Assembly (NCBI GenBank): GCA_936908745.1
Contig: CAKZFX010000004.1
Coordinates: 1-64,000, forward strand
From: an uncultured Chitinophagaceae bacterium
GTDB lineage: Bacteria; Bacteroidota; Bacteroidia; Chitinophagales; Chitinophagaceae
Length of the DNA stretch: 64,000 bases
Direction: 5' to 3'
Position 1 is the first letter of the stretch. Every line of letters starts with the position of its first letter. The notes below the pieces were generated by a model that worked only from the letters and a program-made list of their open reading frames with translations, did not search any database and had not been told where the DNA came from. Position numbers and translations under genes: made by a program. Below, one piece after another: positions 18,005 to 27,200 of this stretch.

Positions 18005-21000
18005 TTAGAAACCGCAACGGATGGTAAAGTTGTAAGTACGTGAGTTGGGATAACCACCCAAATCCACACCAAACAGCGCAGGATTATCACCATAGCTGTT
18101 GATCTCCGGATCGTAACCCGAGTATTTGGTGAATGTATAAAGGTTATTTACACCCAATGACAAACGAATAGAGCTAACGCCTTTGATCAATGTTTTTGGT
18201 ACGTTGTAACCCACAGTGACGTTTTTAATACGTACAAAACTTCCATCCTCCACAAAACGACGGGAAAACAGGATGGTTCTCCAGAATTGTCTCATCACTT
18301 TCGGGCTGGTTGCGTTGCTGTTGTCTTTTCCTGCCGCCCATGCGCCATCCAATACTTCCTGTGTGATGTTTTTGCCCGTACCAATATTGGCAGTGAAACG
18401 TGTGTTCATGTTAATGATATCATTTCCCTGCACACCGTTTACAAATACACTCAAATCCCAGTTTTGATAACGGAAGTTATTAGTAAAACCAAATGTATAG
18501 TCAGGATTTACATCACCAATGATACGGCGATCATTCGCGGTAATAGCTGTCGGATCATTATCAAGGTTGAGGTATTTTACTTCTCCCACCATACGACGGA
18601 TAATGTCATAAGGCTGGTTGGCATACAAAGGTGAGCTTCTTACTTCTGCTTCATTGTCATAGTAACCATCTTCCACATAGCCCCACAAGGTGCCGATTGG
18701 CTGACCCGCCATCTGGATAAACGGCGCATCACCGGTAGAAATGTTGTTGGCGTATTGCGCTTTCACATCTTCACCCAGTGTCAGGATCTTGTTCCTGTTG
18801 AAAGAAATATTGAAAGAAGATTTCCATTGAAAGTCTTTTTTTCGGATGATCTGTGCATCCAGCAAGAATTCAATACCCTTGTTCTCAACCGAACCAGAGT
18901 TTTTTAACTGGCGTTGGAAGCCAGAGGATGGTGGCGTAACGAGGTATTGCAATAAGTCTGTTGTTTTTTTACGATATACATCCACATGCAGGTTCAATGT
19001 ATTTTTCCAAAGACCTAAATCCAGGCCGGCGTTATAGGCAGTGGTGGTCTCCCATTTCAAACCCGTGTTGGCCGGGCCGGCAAATACATCATCTGCCAAC
19101 CCTGTTTGCAATACACCATTGAATGAGTAGTTGTAAACAGCGAGTTTAGATAAAGAGGCGTATGAACCAATCCCCTGGTTACCTGTTTGCCCATAACTCA
19201 AACGCCATGTGAGGTCGCTGATAGCACCGAGTTTGGCCATGAAACCTTCTTTGTGCATCTTCCATGCTAAGGCAGCCGATGTAAAACCAGCCCATTTGTT
19301 GTCTTTACCAAATTTGCTGGAACCATCACGACGATAAGAAGCGGTTACTAAGTATTTATCGTTGAATGAATAGTTAACACGACCAAGAAAAGAGATCAAT
19401 GTTGACTGGTAACGGGAACCCAGCACCGGCATAATCAGTTCGGCCGATTGCAGGTTTTCATTTTGCAACAGATCATTCGGGAATGTTTTTGCTTCTGCTC
19501 TTTTCCACTCACCGTTTGTTCTTTCAAACGTGGCGCCACCGGTTGCAGTGATGCTGTGTTTCTTAAATTTCTGGTTGTATGTCAAAATGCTTTCTGACAC
19601 CAGGCTGTTCCAAAGGTTGTCAGCTACCAGGCCCCAGCCTTTTACACTAAAGCCTTCATATACGGTGCGTGGATAATATTGATCTCTTGTATTAGAACCA
19701 TAATTGAAGCCTAAATTCTGCCTGAATTTTAAGGACTTCGCCATTTGAATTTCAAAATAGTTAGACGTAAAGATGTTGATACCTTTTACCTGGTTCAATA
19801 CGTCTCTTGCATAGATAACCGGGTTGGTGATAAAGAAACCTTCGCCCGCACCGCTATAAGATTCTTCTGTTTCAATCGTTGGCGGATACGTCAATGCAGA
19901 ACGGATCACACCGGCGCTGGCTGCATCTGATTTATCCGTACCTGTTTTTACACCATTCGTTGTACTGCTGGAAATAGACGTGCTTGTTCCGATCCTGAAT
20001 ATTTTGCCAAGGTTCCGGTTCAGGTTAAAGTTGAGACCGATCTTTTTATAGTTGGAATTAATGATTATTCCTTCCTGGTTAATATAGTTGAGTGATAAAC
20101 TGTGATTACCCAAATCGCTGCCACCTGATACGTTCACTGAATATTGCTGGTACAATGCACGACGCATAATCGCATCCTGCCAGTTGGTATTTACACCTTT
20201 CAAAGAGTCAACCACCCTGTCAGAATAAGGCATCGTGTAAGTAGTCAGGTCATATTTATTAGAGTTGGCATAAGCGAGATTCTGGTATTGCGCATATTCA
20301 GATGAAGTCAGGATATCCAGCTTGCGCGAAACTTCCGACAAACCGATATTTACAGATAACTCCACTTTATCCCTGCCCACTCTTCCTTTGCGTGTGGTGA
20401 TCAATACAACACCGTTCGCACCTCTTGAACCATAGATAGCCGTAGCCGACGCATCTTTTAATACGTCGATAGACTCAATATCGTTTACGTTGATAAATGA
20501 TAAAGCGTTTAAGGTCTGTTTTTCATCATCACCAATAGAAAGCGGTGTACTGTTGCTGCTGCTGTTGTTGAAAGGAACACCATCAATTACATATAATGGC
20601 TCAGTGCCACCAAGAAAAGAGTTAGAGCCCCTTACACGGATACTTAAACCAGCACCGGGCGCCCCATCATTCTGTGTTACATTTACCCCTGCCATTTTTC
20701 CCTGCATGGCTTGCAGTACGTTTGTCGGGTTGTCTTTCAGGAAATCTTCGCGGGTGATACGTTGTGCAGCACCCGTTAAATCAGTTTTCTTAATCGAGCC
20801 GTAACCTACTATTAATACATCCGACAATGAAGTCACAGTGGACTTCATATTTACAGTGTAATTATTTTTTGTACCGAGTGTCAATTCTGTGGCTTCCATT
20901 CCTACATAGGAAATAACCAATGTTTTGGCATTGGCAGATACATCGAAGCTGAATTGTCCGGTAGCGTTGGTGGAAGTGGAAACGGATGTTCCTTTGACGG

Positions 21001-21127
21001 TGACGGTGGCCCCTTGTAGTGGCTGGGCATTTTCATCTGTAACGGTTCCTGAAATCTTCCTGCTTTGTGCCTGTACAACCGAGGCGAGTACAAAGAAGAG
21101 AAGAAATAACAAGCTGTTTTTCCTCAT
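18005..21127 (-). CDS. susC: SusC/RagA family TonB-dependent transporter
   Basis: This outer-membrane beta-barrel imports oligosaccharides with its SusD lid. With the chosen start it has 1040 residues: signal peptide (LASVVQAQ), a carboxypeptidase-D regulatory-like domain (KISGTVTDENAQPLQGATV), the SusC signature DVLIVGYGS, a plug with SATAIYGSRGANGVVLI, and a barrel ending in FTIRCGF. There is no N-terminal anti-sigma-interacting STN domain. I chose the ATG at 21127 rather than the upstream one at 21148. It gives a clean MRKN signal peptide, and the -7 box (21146-21153) would cover the upstream start. It is the first gene of the eight-gene leftward operon. Confidence 0.95.
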   Translation of the reverse strand: MRKNSLLFLLFFVLASVVQAQSRKISGTVTDENAQPLQGATVTVKGTSVSTSTNATGQFSFDVSANAKTLVISYVGMEATELTLGTKNNYTVNMKSTVTSLSDVLIVGYGSIKKTDLTGAAQRITREDFLKDNPTNVLQAMQGKMAGVNVTQNDGAPGAGLSIRVRGSNSFLGGTEPLYVIDGVPFNNSSSNSTPLSIGDDEKQTLNALSFINVNDIESIDVLKDASATAIYGSRGANGVVLITTRKGRVGRDKVELSVNIGLSEVSRKLDILTSSEYAQYQNLAYANSNKYDLTTYTMPYSDRVVDSLKGVNTNWQDAIMRRALYQQYSVNVSGGSDLGNHSLSLNYINQEGIIINSNYKKIGLNFNLNRNLGKIFRIGTSTSISSSTTNGVKTGTDKSDAASAGVIRSALTYPPTIETEESYSGAGEGFFITNPVIYARDVLNQVKGINIFTSNYFEIQMAKSLKFRQNLGFNYGSNTRDQYYPRTVYEGFSVKGWGLVADNLWNSLVSESILTYNQKFKKHSITATGGATFERTNGEWKRAEAKTFPNDLLQNENLQSAELIMPVLGSRYQSTLISFLGRVNYSFNDKYLVTASYRRDGSSKFGKDNKWAGFTSAALAWKMHKEGFMAKLGAISDLTWRLSYGQTGNQGIGSYASLSKLAVYNYSFNGVLQTGLADDVFAGPANTGLKWETTTAYNAGLDLGLWKNTLNLHVDVYRKKTTDLLQYLVTPPSSGFQRQLKNSGSVENKGIEFLLDAQIIRKKDFQWKSSFNISFNRNKILTLGEDVKAQYANNISTGDAPFIQMAGQPIGTLWGYVEDGYYDNEAEVRSSPLYANQPYDIIRRMVGEVKYLNLDNDPTAITANDRRIIGDVNPDYTFGFTNNFRYQNWDLSVFVNGVQGNDIINMNTRFTANIGTGKNITQEVLDGAWAAGKDNSNATSPKVMRQFWRTILFSRRFVEDGSFVRIKNVTVGYNVPKTLIKGVSSIRLSLGVNNLYTFTKYSGYDPEINSYGDNPALFGVDLGGYPNSRTYNFTIRCGF

Positions 21128-21145
21128 ATGGCAATTATGTTTTAC

Positions 21146-21153
21146 CAAAAATA
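21146..21153 (-). promoter_or_regulatory. -7 box for the mannan operon (TATTTTTG)
   Basis: On the minus strand TATTTTTG fits TAnnTTTG and ends 18 nt before the susC start. A TTG lies 15 nt upstream of the box instead of the usual 19 or so, which would fit a promoter that needs an activator such as the divergent AraC protein. The activator idea is inference. Confidence 0.5.
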
Positions 21154-21293
21154 CCGTTTTGACTCATTCAAAGACTAATACTATTTTATCCATTGTTGAT
21201 GATTTTATTTCCTTACTGTTCGCCTTTTCGATTTCCATTCCTAATTTCCCTCTCTGGAATAACAGGCATTTCGCTAATAACAGGCTTGTTTTC

Positions 21294-21301
21294 TATATTT
21301 G
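21294..21301 (+). promoter_or_regulatory. -7 box for the AraC regulator gene (TATATTTG)
   Basis: TATATTTG fits TAnnTTTG exactly and lies 44 nt before the ATG at 21346. With the susC box it makes a divergent control region of about 140 bp between the two promoters. No clear -33 TTG at standard spacing was found. Confidence 0.42.
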
Positions 21302-21345
21302 GCATTGTAATATTATTTTATCTCATTTATTGTGCTTGTTTCGCC

Positions 21346-22224
21346 ATGCTGAAAACTGAATTATTAAAAGAGATCACCCCGCTGACTGCCGGGGACTGTT
21401 TTACCATCTTTGACCGGCATAAGGCCGTTTTCGATTTCCCTTTGCATTATCACGAGGAATATGAGCTGAATTTTATTGCAAATGCCAAAGGCGCAAGACG
21501 TGTGATCGGTGACCATGTGCAGGAAATCGGCGACCTCGAATTGGTATTGGTAGGACCTAACCTGCCGCATGTATGGGAAAACCATCGCTGCAAGAGCAAA
21601 AAAATACACGAGGTAACGATCCAGTTTCACAAAGACCTTTTTGATGAGAAATTCCTGCGGCGTTACCAGTTACGTTATATCCGGGAAATGCTGGAGCGTT
21701 CGGTCAAGGGCATTTTCTTTTCCAAGGAAACGGCCAAACAACTGGGCCCACGCCTGATAGCCCTGAAACAAAAACATGGCTTTGATTCGGTACTGGAATT
21801 GCTTTCTATTATGCACGACCTGTCCATTTCCCGTAATATGCGGACATTGTCGGATGCCTCATTTAATAATACCGAGCTTTCCTACAACAGCCGCCGTGTT
21901 GAGAAAGTAATGGAATATATCAATTCTAATTTTGAAAGGGCGATCAGCCTGGCTGAAGTGGCACGACTGACCAATATGACGGAAGTTTCATTCAGCCGCT
22001 TTTTTAAACAACGCACCGGCATCAGTTTCACTGATAGTCTGACCGAAGTGAGATTGGGTCATGCGTCCCGCAAACTGATCGACACGACGGAAAATATTTC
22101 GGAGCTGGCATTTCATTGCGGCTTTAATAATATGTCCAATTTCAACCGCATTTTTAAAAAGAAAAAAGGCTGCACGCCCAAAGAGTTCCGGGAAAACCTT
22201 TCCGGCAAACGTGTCTTTGTATAA
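21346..22224 (+). CDS. AraC-family transcriptional regulator of the mannan locus
   Basis: The 292-residue protein has an N-terminal cupin-like effector domain (FPLHYHEEYELNFI, then LVLVGPNLPHVWEN) and a C-terminal double helix-turn-helix of AraC type (SLAEVARLTNMTEVSFSRFF; ISELAFHCGFNNMSNFNRIF; TPKEFRE). Upstream in-frame codons would add 51 hydrophobic residues, but they start at TTG and run across the promoter-like box at 21294-21301, so the ATG at 21346 is preferred. It is divergent from susC and 11 nt ahead of the CE2 esterase gene. It probably senses a mannan-derived sugar and controls both transcription units. Most glycan loci in this phylum use hybrid two-component or SusR regulators, so AraC control is a variant. 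Confidence 0.88.
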   Translation: MLKTELLKEITPLTAGDCFTIFDRHKAVFDFPLHYHEEYELNFIANAKGARRVIGDHVQEIGDLELVLVGPNLPHVWENHRCKSKKIHEVTIQFHKDLFDEKFLRRYQLRYIREMLERSVKGIFFSKETAKQLGPRLIALKQKHGFDSVLELLSIMHDLSISRNMRTLSDASFNNTELSYNSRRVEKVMEYINSNFERAISLAEVARLTNMTEVSFSRFFKQRTGISFTDSLTEVRLGHASRKLIDTTENISELAFHCGFNNMSNFNRIFKKKKGCTPKEFRENLSGKRVFV

Positions 22225-22235
22225 TTACTCACCGT

Positions 22236-23303
22236 ATGAAAAAATTAAGTTGCCTGTCATTATACCTTATTCTTTCTCTCTTTGGTTTTGCAAAACAAGA
22301 CAGTGCTTATTATAAAGGAGACGACAAACGTATTCACTACACAGGACGGATTGATTATTCTGAAAAAAATGCACCCAAATACTGGAGTTCGGGTGCCTAT
22401 TTGCAATTGAAGTTTAAAGGAACCTATTGTGTTTTGCTGATTGAGGACCAGGTACGCTGGGGCAAAATCCATAACTATGTCGAGATCATTATTGATGATA
22501 GCATTGTTCGCCGGGTACAATTAAAAGAAGTGAATAATCGCCTTGTGGTAGCTGAAAATTTACCCGATGGCAATCATACATTGACCCTTGCTAAGAATAC
22601 CGAAGCAGAGAACGGTTATATACAAGTACGTGGCATTATCTGCGAGCAATTACTAAAACCTTCTAAAAAAAAGAAACGCAAGATTGAATGTATCGGCGAT
22701 TCCATCACCTGTGGCGCTGCCAGTGATGAAAGTGAAATTCCCTGCGGCAAAGGTGACTGGCACGACCAGCATAACGCATGGCTGGCGTATGGTCCACGTG
22801 CCGCAAGAACATTGAACGCACAATGGCATCTAAGTTCTGTGTCCGGCATTGGCCTTATTCATAGCTGCTGCAATAAAAAAATCGTGATGCCGGAAGTATA
22901 TGACAAGATCAATATTCCCGGCGATTCACTGGATTGGAATTTCAAAAATTATCAACCCGATGTCGTAACTATTTGCCTTGGGCAAAATGATGGCATACAG
23001 GATTCAACCGCTTTTTGCGGGGCGTATGTTGAATTTGCAAAACGCCTGCGCAGTTATTATCCAAAAGCAACCCTGGTTTTTCTGACCAGCCCGATGGCCA
23101 GTCCCGAATTGAAAAAAGTATTGGTGAATTATACAACGGCCGTACGTGATTATTTCCTGCAACAAGGCGATAAACGTGTCGGCAGCTATGCGTTTAAAGG
23201 CCATTATACCAACGGTTGCGGCAGCCACCCTTCTACTGAAGAGCATGGCGAAATAGCCAAGGAATTGTCAGCTTATCTGCAACAACGAATGAAATGGAAA
23301 TGA
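22236..23303 (+). CDS. CE2-type acetyl esterase for acetylated mannan
   Basis: The 355-residue secreted protein has a signal peptide (ILSLFGFAK), an N-terminal jelly-roll domain (about residues 25-138) and a C-terminal SGNH hydrolase domain. This order is the hallmark of carbohydrate esterase family 2. The nucleophile is S156 in CIGDSITCG, the oxyanion-hole regions include GIGLIHS and GQNDG, and the histidine is H331 in CGSHPST. As in several CE2 enzymes, an acidic triad partner next to this histidine is not obvious. It would remove acetyl groups from glucomannan so that the GH26 enzyme can act. It lies 11 nt after the AraC gene, in the same transcript. Confidence 0.85.
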   Translation: MKKLSCLSLYLILSLFGFAKQDSAYYKGDDKRIHYTGRIDYSEKNAPKYWSSGAYLQLKFKGTYCVLLIEDQVRWGKIHNYVEIIIDDSIVRRVQLKEVNNRLVVAENLPDGNHTLTLAKNTEAENGYIQVRGIICEQLLKPSKKKKRKIECIGDSITCGAASDESEIPCGKGDWHDQHNAWLAYGPRAARTLNAQWHLSSVSGIGLIHSCCNKKIVMPEVYDKINIPGDSLDWNFKNYQPDVVTICLGQNDGIQDSTAFCGAYVEFAKRLRSYYPKATLVFLTSPMASPELKKVLVNYTTAVRDYFLQQGDKRVGSYAFKGHYTNGCGSHPSTEEHGEIAKELSAYLQQRMKWK

Positions 23304-23376
23304 TAAAACCTGGCCAGCAGGTACTGGCCTGCAACCTGTATCTTTAATTTGAAGTCTTTAAAACAATAAATAAACC

Positions 23377-24036
23377 ATGAAGAAAATAATCCTGTTCCTT
23401 TCGCTGCTATTCCTTGTTGTTGCTTCGCAAGCGCAGGAACAACGTTTTATCAACGAGATCCGCTATTTCAAAAAACTGGACAGCTTAAAGTTTCCGCCAA
23501 AGAATGCGATCCTGTTTATCGGCAGTTCTTCGTTTACAAGATGGAAAGATGTTGGTGATTATTTCCCTAAACATACTATTATCAACCGTGGTTTTGGCGG
23601 CTCTTCCCTGCCCGATGTGATCAATTATGTACCGGATATCGTTTTCCCCTACGACCCAAAACAAGTTGTTATTTATTGTGGAGAGAATGACTTTACAGCC
23701 AAAGGAGGTATTGAAGCATCTGTTGTGGTGGATCGTGTAAAAGAATTAGTGGCGTTGATCAGAACGAAATACCCAAAGATTCCCATCGCTTATGTTTCTA
23801 TCAAACCCAGCCCTTCCCGTGAGCAATATTTTCCAAAAATGAAAGAAGCAAATGCGGCCATCAAAAAATGGATGAAGAAAAAGAAACGCAATTTAAAATT
23901 CATCAATGTTTATGATGCAATGTTCAATGAAGATGGAAAACTAAAAGACATTTTCGTTGAGGATAAATTACACATGAACGCACAAGGCTATGCGATCTGG
24001 CAGAAGATCATGGAGCCATATTTACTTAAGAATTAA
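23377..24036 (+). CDS. Secreted SGNH/GDSL-family esterase
   Basis: The 219-residue protein has a signal peptide (LVVASQAQ) and a single SGNH domain resembling platelet-activating-factor acetylhydrolase. The nucleophile is probably S51 in FIGSSSFTRW, the block II glycine is in NRGFGGSS, the oxyanion asparagine is in CGENDF, and D196 with H199 lie in DKLHMN. It is the third gene of the AraC-CE2 transcript (73 nt gap), so a second carbohydrate deacetylase with a different position specificity is a reasonable guess. A lipid or other ester substrate is also possible. Confidence 0.8.
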   Translation: MKKIILFLSLLFLVVASQAQEQRFINEIRYFKKLDSLKFPPKNAILFIGSSSFTRWKDVGDYFPKHTIINRGFGGSSLPDVINYVPDIVFPYDPKQVVIYCGENDFTAKGGIEASVVVDRVKELVALIRTKYPKIPIAYVSIKPSPSREQYFPKMKEANAAIKKWMKKKKRNLKFINVYDAMFNEDGKLKDIFVEDKLHMNAQGYAIWQKIMEPYLLKN

Positions 24037-24162
24037 CCGCAGAGCCGCTGAGTAAAAGAGATACGCAGAGATTCTCTATAAAATTAATAAGTGTTCAATG
24101 AAATATTCTTTGTGGGAAACCCCTCTGTGGTTCTCCTTCTCTCCGTGTTTCTCCGTGGCCTT
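24037..24162. repeat. Dispersed hairpin repeat, CCGCAGAG family
   Basis: Begins directly at the stop codon of the esterase gene. It contains CCGCAGAGCCGCTGAG at the left and CTCCGTGTTTCTCCGTGGCC at the right, which pair imperfectly. Related copies lie at 40053-40131, 42146-42260, 42332-42447 and 55405-55476. Confidence 0.7.
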
Positions 24163-24172
24163 ACAAAAAATT

Positions 24173-24200
24173 AAAAATCCCGGCGCAATGGCCGGGATTT
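24173..24200. terminator. Bidirectional intrinsic terminator between esterase and nrdJ
   Basis: Perfect 10-bp stem AAATCCCGGC / GCCGGGATTT with a 6-nt loop between two convergent genes. The A-run on the left gives a U-tract for the leftward nrdJ transcript, and a shorter T-run serves the rightward one. Confidence 0.8.
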
Positions 24201-24252
24201 GAATTAATGGGGTACTTTCTTTATGTGGTTTTTCCGTCCGTACAAATTTTTA

Positions 24253-27200
24253 TTAGCTGCAACCACCCTGGTTACCGCAGTTCAGGCATTTGTAGCAAGT
24301 ACCGCTGCGCATCATGATGTGGCCACAAACATTGCAAGCCGGTGCATCGCTCTGCATGCTTTTCGCTGCTGAACTCACTGCATCCAATCCTGCTTCTGCT
24401 TTCACTGCTGTGCGTTGATTTTTTACTGGCGTTGGAGATACTCCCGCCGATGGCGTAATGCGTATGCTTGACAATTCCTGCTCTTTTGCATATTCCAGCC
24501 CGTTAGAAGGAATTTCATCCCAATCATCCGCTCCTGTGTTCATCACTTCCGGTTTGTCCAGTACATGCACAAGGTCTGTTCTGCCTAAATATTCGTAACC
24601 CAACACACGGAAGATAAAGTCAACAATTGAAGTGGTTGATTTGATATTCGGGTGTTCTACAAATCCTGATGGATCGAAACGGGTGAAGGCAAATTTCTCT
24701 ACAAATTCTTCCAGCGGCACACCGTATTGCAACCCGATCGAGATCGAAATTGCAAAACAGTTCATCATGCTGCGCATGGTAGCACCTTCTTTTGCCATAT
24801 CGATGAAGATCTCACCTAATGTACCATCACCGTATTCACCGGTACGCAGGAAGATCGCTTGTCCGTTGATCTTCGCTTTTTGTGTAAAGCCCCTTCTCTT
24901 AGCCGGCAATGAACGGCGTTCAACAATACTCGCCAGTTTACGTTTCAGCTTGGTATCAGGAGAAGCCTGCACACGTTTTTGTACTTCTTCCAGCAATTCT
25001 TCCACAGTCAGTTTACCTAAATCAACGATGTTAGATTCTGCCAGTTGTGTATTCTCTGTTGACTGTTGAGTGTCAACTGTGGATTTATCCTCATCTTTTT
25101 TCTTTTTATCACTCTTCGTGCTCAATGGCTGCGACAGTTTAGAACCATCACGGTACAGTGCATTGGCTTTCAAACCTAATTTCCAGCTCAGGTAATAAGC
25201 GTCTGCGATTTCTTCCACTGTTGCCTCATGCGGCAGGTTGATCGTTTTAGAGATCGCACCGCTGATAAAAGGCTGTGTGGCACCCATCATACGGATATGA
25301 CCGTGTGCATGAATATAGCGCTGACCTTTTTTACCGCATTTATTAGCGCAGTCAAATACCGGCAGGTGTTCTTCTTTCAGGTAAGGAGCCCCTTCGAGCA
25401 TCATCGTTCCGCATACATAATCATTAGCGGCTTCGATCTGCTCATCGCTGAAACCTAATGCTTCGAGCAAACTCCATTCAAAATTGTTGTATTGCTCAGG
25501 CGTGAATCCCAGGCGTTGCAGGCATTCTTCACCCAATGTGTATTTGTTGAATACAAACCCGATCTCAAACGCTGTTTCAGCCGCTTTGTCCAGTTTTTTA
25601 ATTTCATCTGCAATAAAACCTTTCTCACTCAATGACTGATGATTGATGAAAGGCGCACCCGCAAAGGAGGCCGCACCTACTGCATATTTGATGATAGCAT
25701 CAGTTTCTTTTTCAGAATAACCCAGGTTTCTTAATGCAGTGGGTACTGATTGGTTGATGATACGGAAATAACCACCACCAGACAGTTTTTTAAATTTCAC
25801 CAATGCAAAATCAGGTTCAACGCCTGTTGTATCGCAATCCATTACCAAACCGATCGTACCCGTTGGTGCAATTACAGTTGATTGTGCATTGCGGTAACCA
25901 TATTTTTCGCCCAGCTCCACTGCATCATCCCATGCTTTGCAAGCGGCTTTCAGTAAATAGTCAGGGCAATCTTTTGCTTTGATACCCACCGGCTTCAGGC
26001 TCAGGTTTTCATATTCATCTGCATCGTATGCCGCCAAACGGTGGTTGCGCATTACACGCATCATGTGTTCTTTATTTTCTTCGTAGCGGGGGAAAGCGCC
26101 TAAAGCCTGCGCCATCTCAGCCGATGTTTTGTAAGAGATGCCCGTCATGATAGCTGTGATAGCACCGGCAATGCCCCTTGCTTCTTCGCTGTCATAAGGA
26201 ATACCGCTTACCATCAGCATGGTGCCGAGGTTGGCATAACCCAATCCCAATGTTCTGTACTCATAGCTCAACTGCGCCACTTCTTTTGAAGGGAACTGCG
26301 CCATCAATACAGATACTTCTAATACGACTGTCCACAGGCGGCAGTTGTATTCATATCCTTCTACGTCAAATTGATTGGTTGCCGCATCATAAAATTTCAT
26401 CAGGTTGGCTGATGCAAGGTTACATGCTGTGTTGTCGAGGAACATGTATTCAGAGCAAGGATTGGAAGCCCTGATCGGGCCGCCTTCAGGACAAGTATGC
26501 CATTCATTGATCGTAGTGTCGTACTGTGTACCCGGGTCGGCACAGCGCCATGCCGCATAAGAGATTTTATTCCACAATTCTCTTGCTGGGATTTTTTTCA
26601 TCACACGGCCATCGCTTCTTGCTTTCAGTTCCCAATCTTCGTTGTTATCTAATTTTTCAAAAAAGCTGTTGGGAATACGAACAGAATTATTTGAGTTTTG
26701 TCCGCTTACTGTTTTGTAGGCCTCCCCTTCATAGTCGCTTGCATAACCTGCGTTAATCAATGCGCCTACTTTCTTTTCCTCTTCCACTTTCCAGTCAATG
26801 AACTGGATAATTTCAGGGTGATCTAAATCGAGACAAACCATTTTGGCCGCACGGCGTGTAGTACCGCCGGATTTGATGGCACCGGCCGCACGGTCACCGA
26901 TTTTCAAAAAGCTCATCAGGCCGGAAGAAGTACCGCCGCCGCTGAGTTTTTCACCTTCGCCACGGATGCTGCTGAAGTTGGTACCAACACCTGATCCGTA
27001 TTTGAATATTCTTGCCTCACGCACCCAGAGGTCCATGATACCGCCATCGTTTACCAGGTCATCATCCACGCTAAGGATAAAGCAGGCATGAGGCTGAGGA
27101 CGTTCATATGCGTTTTTAGATTTTTTCAATTCACCATCAACAGGATCAACATAGTAGTGACCTTGTGGCTTACCGGCAATGCCATAACTTTCATACAAGC

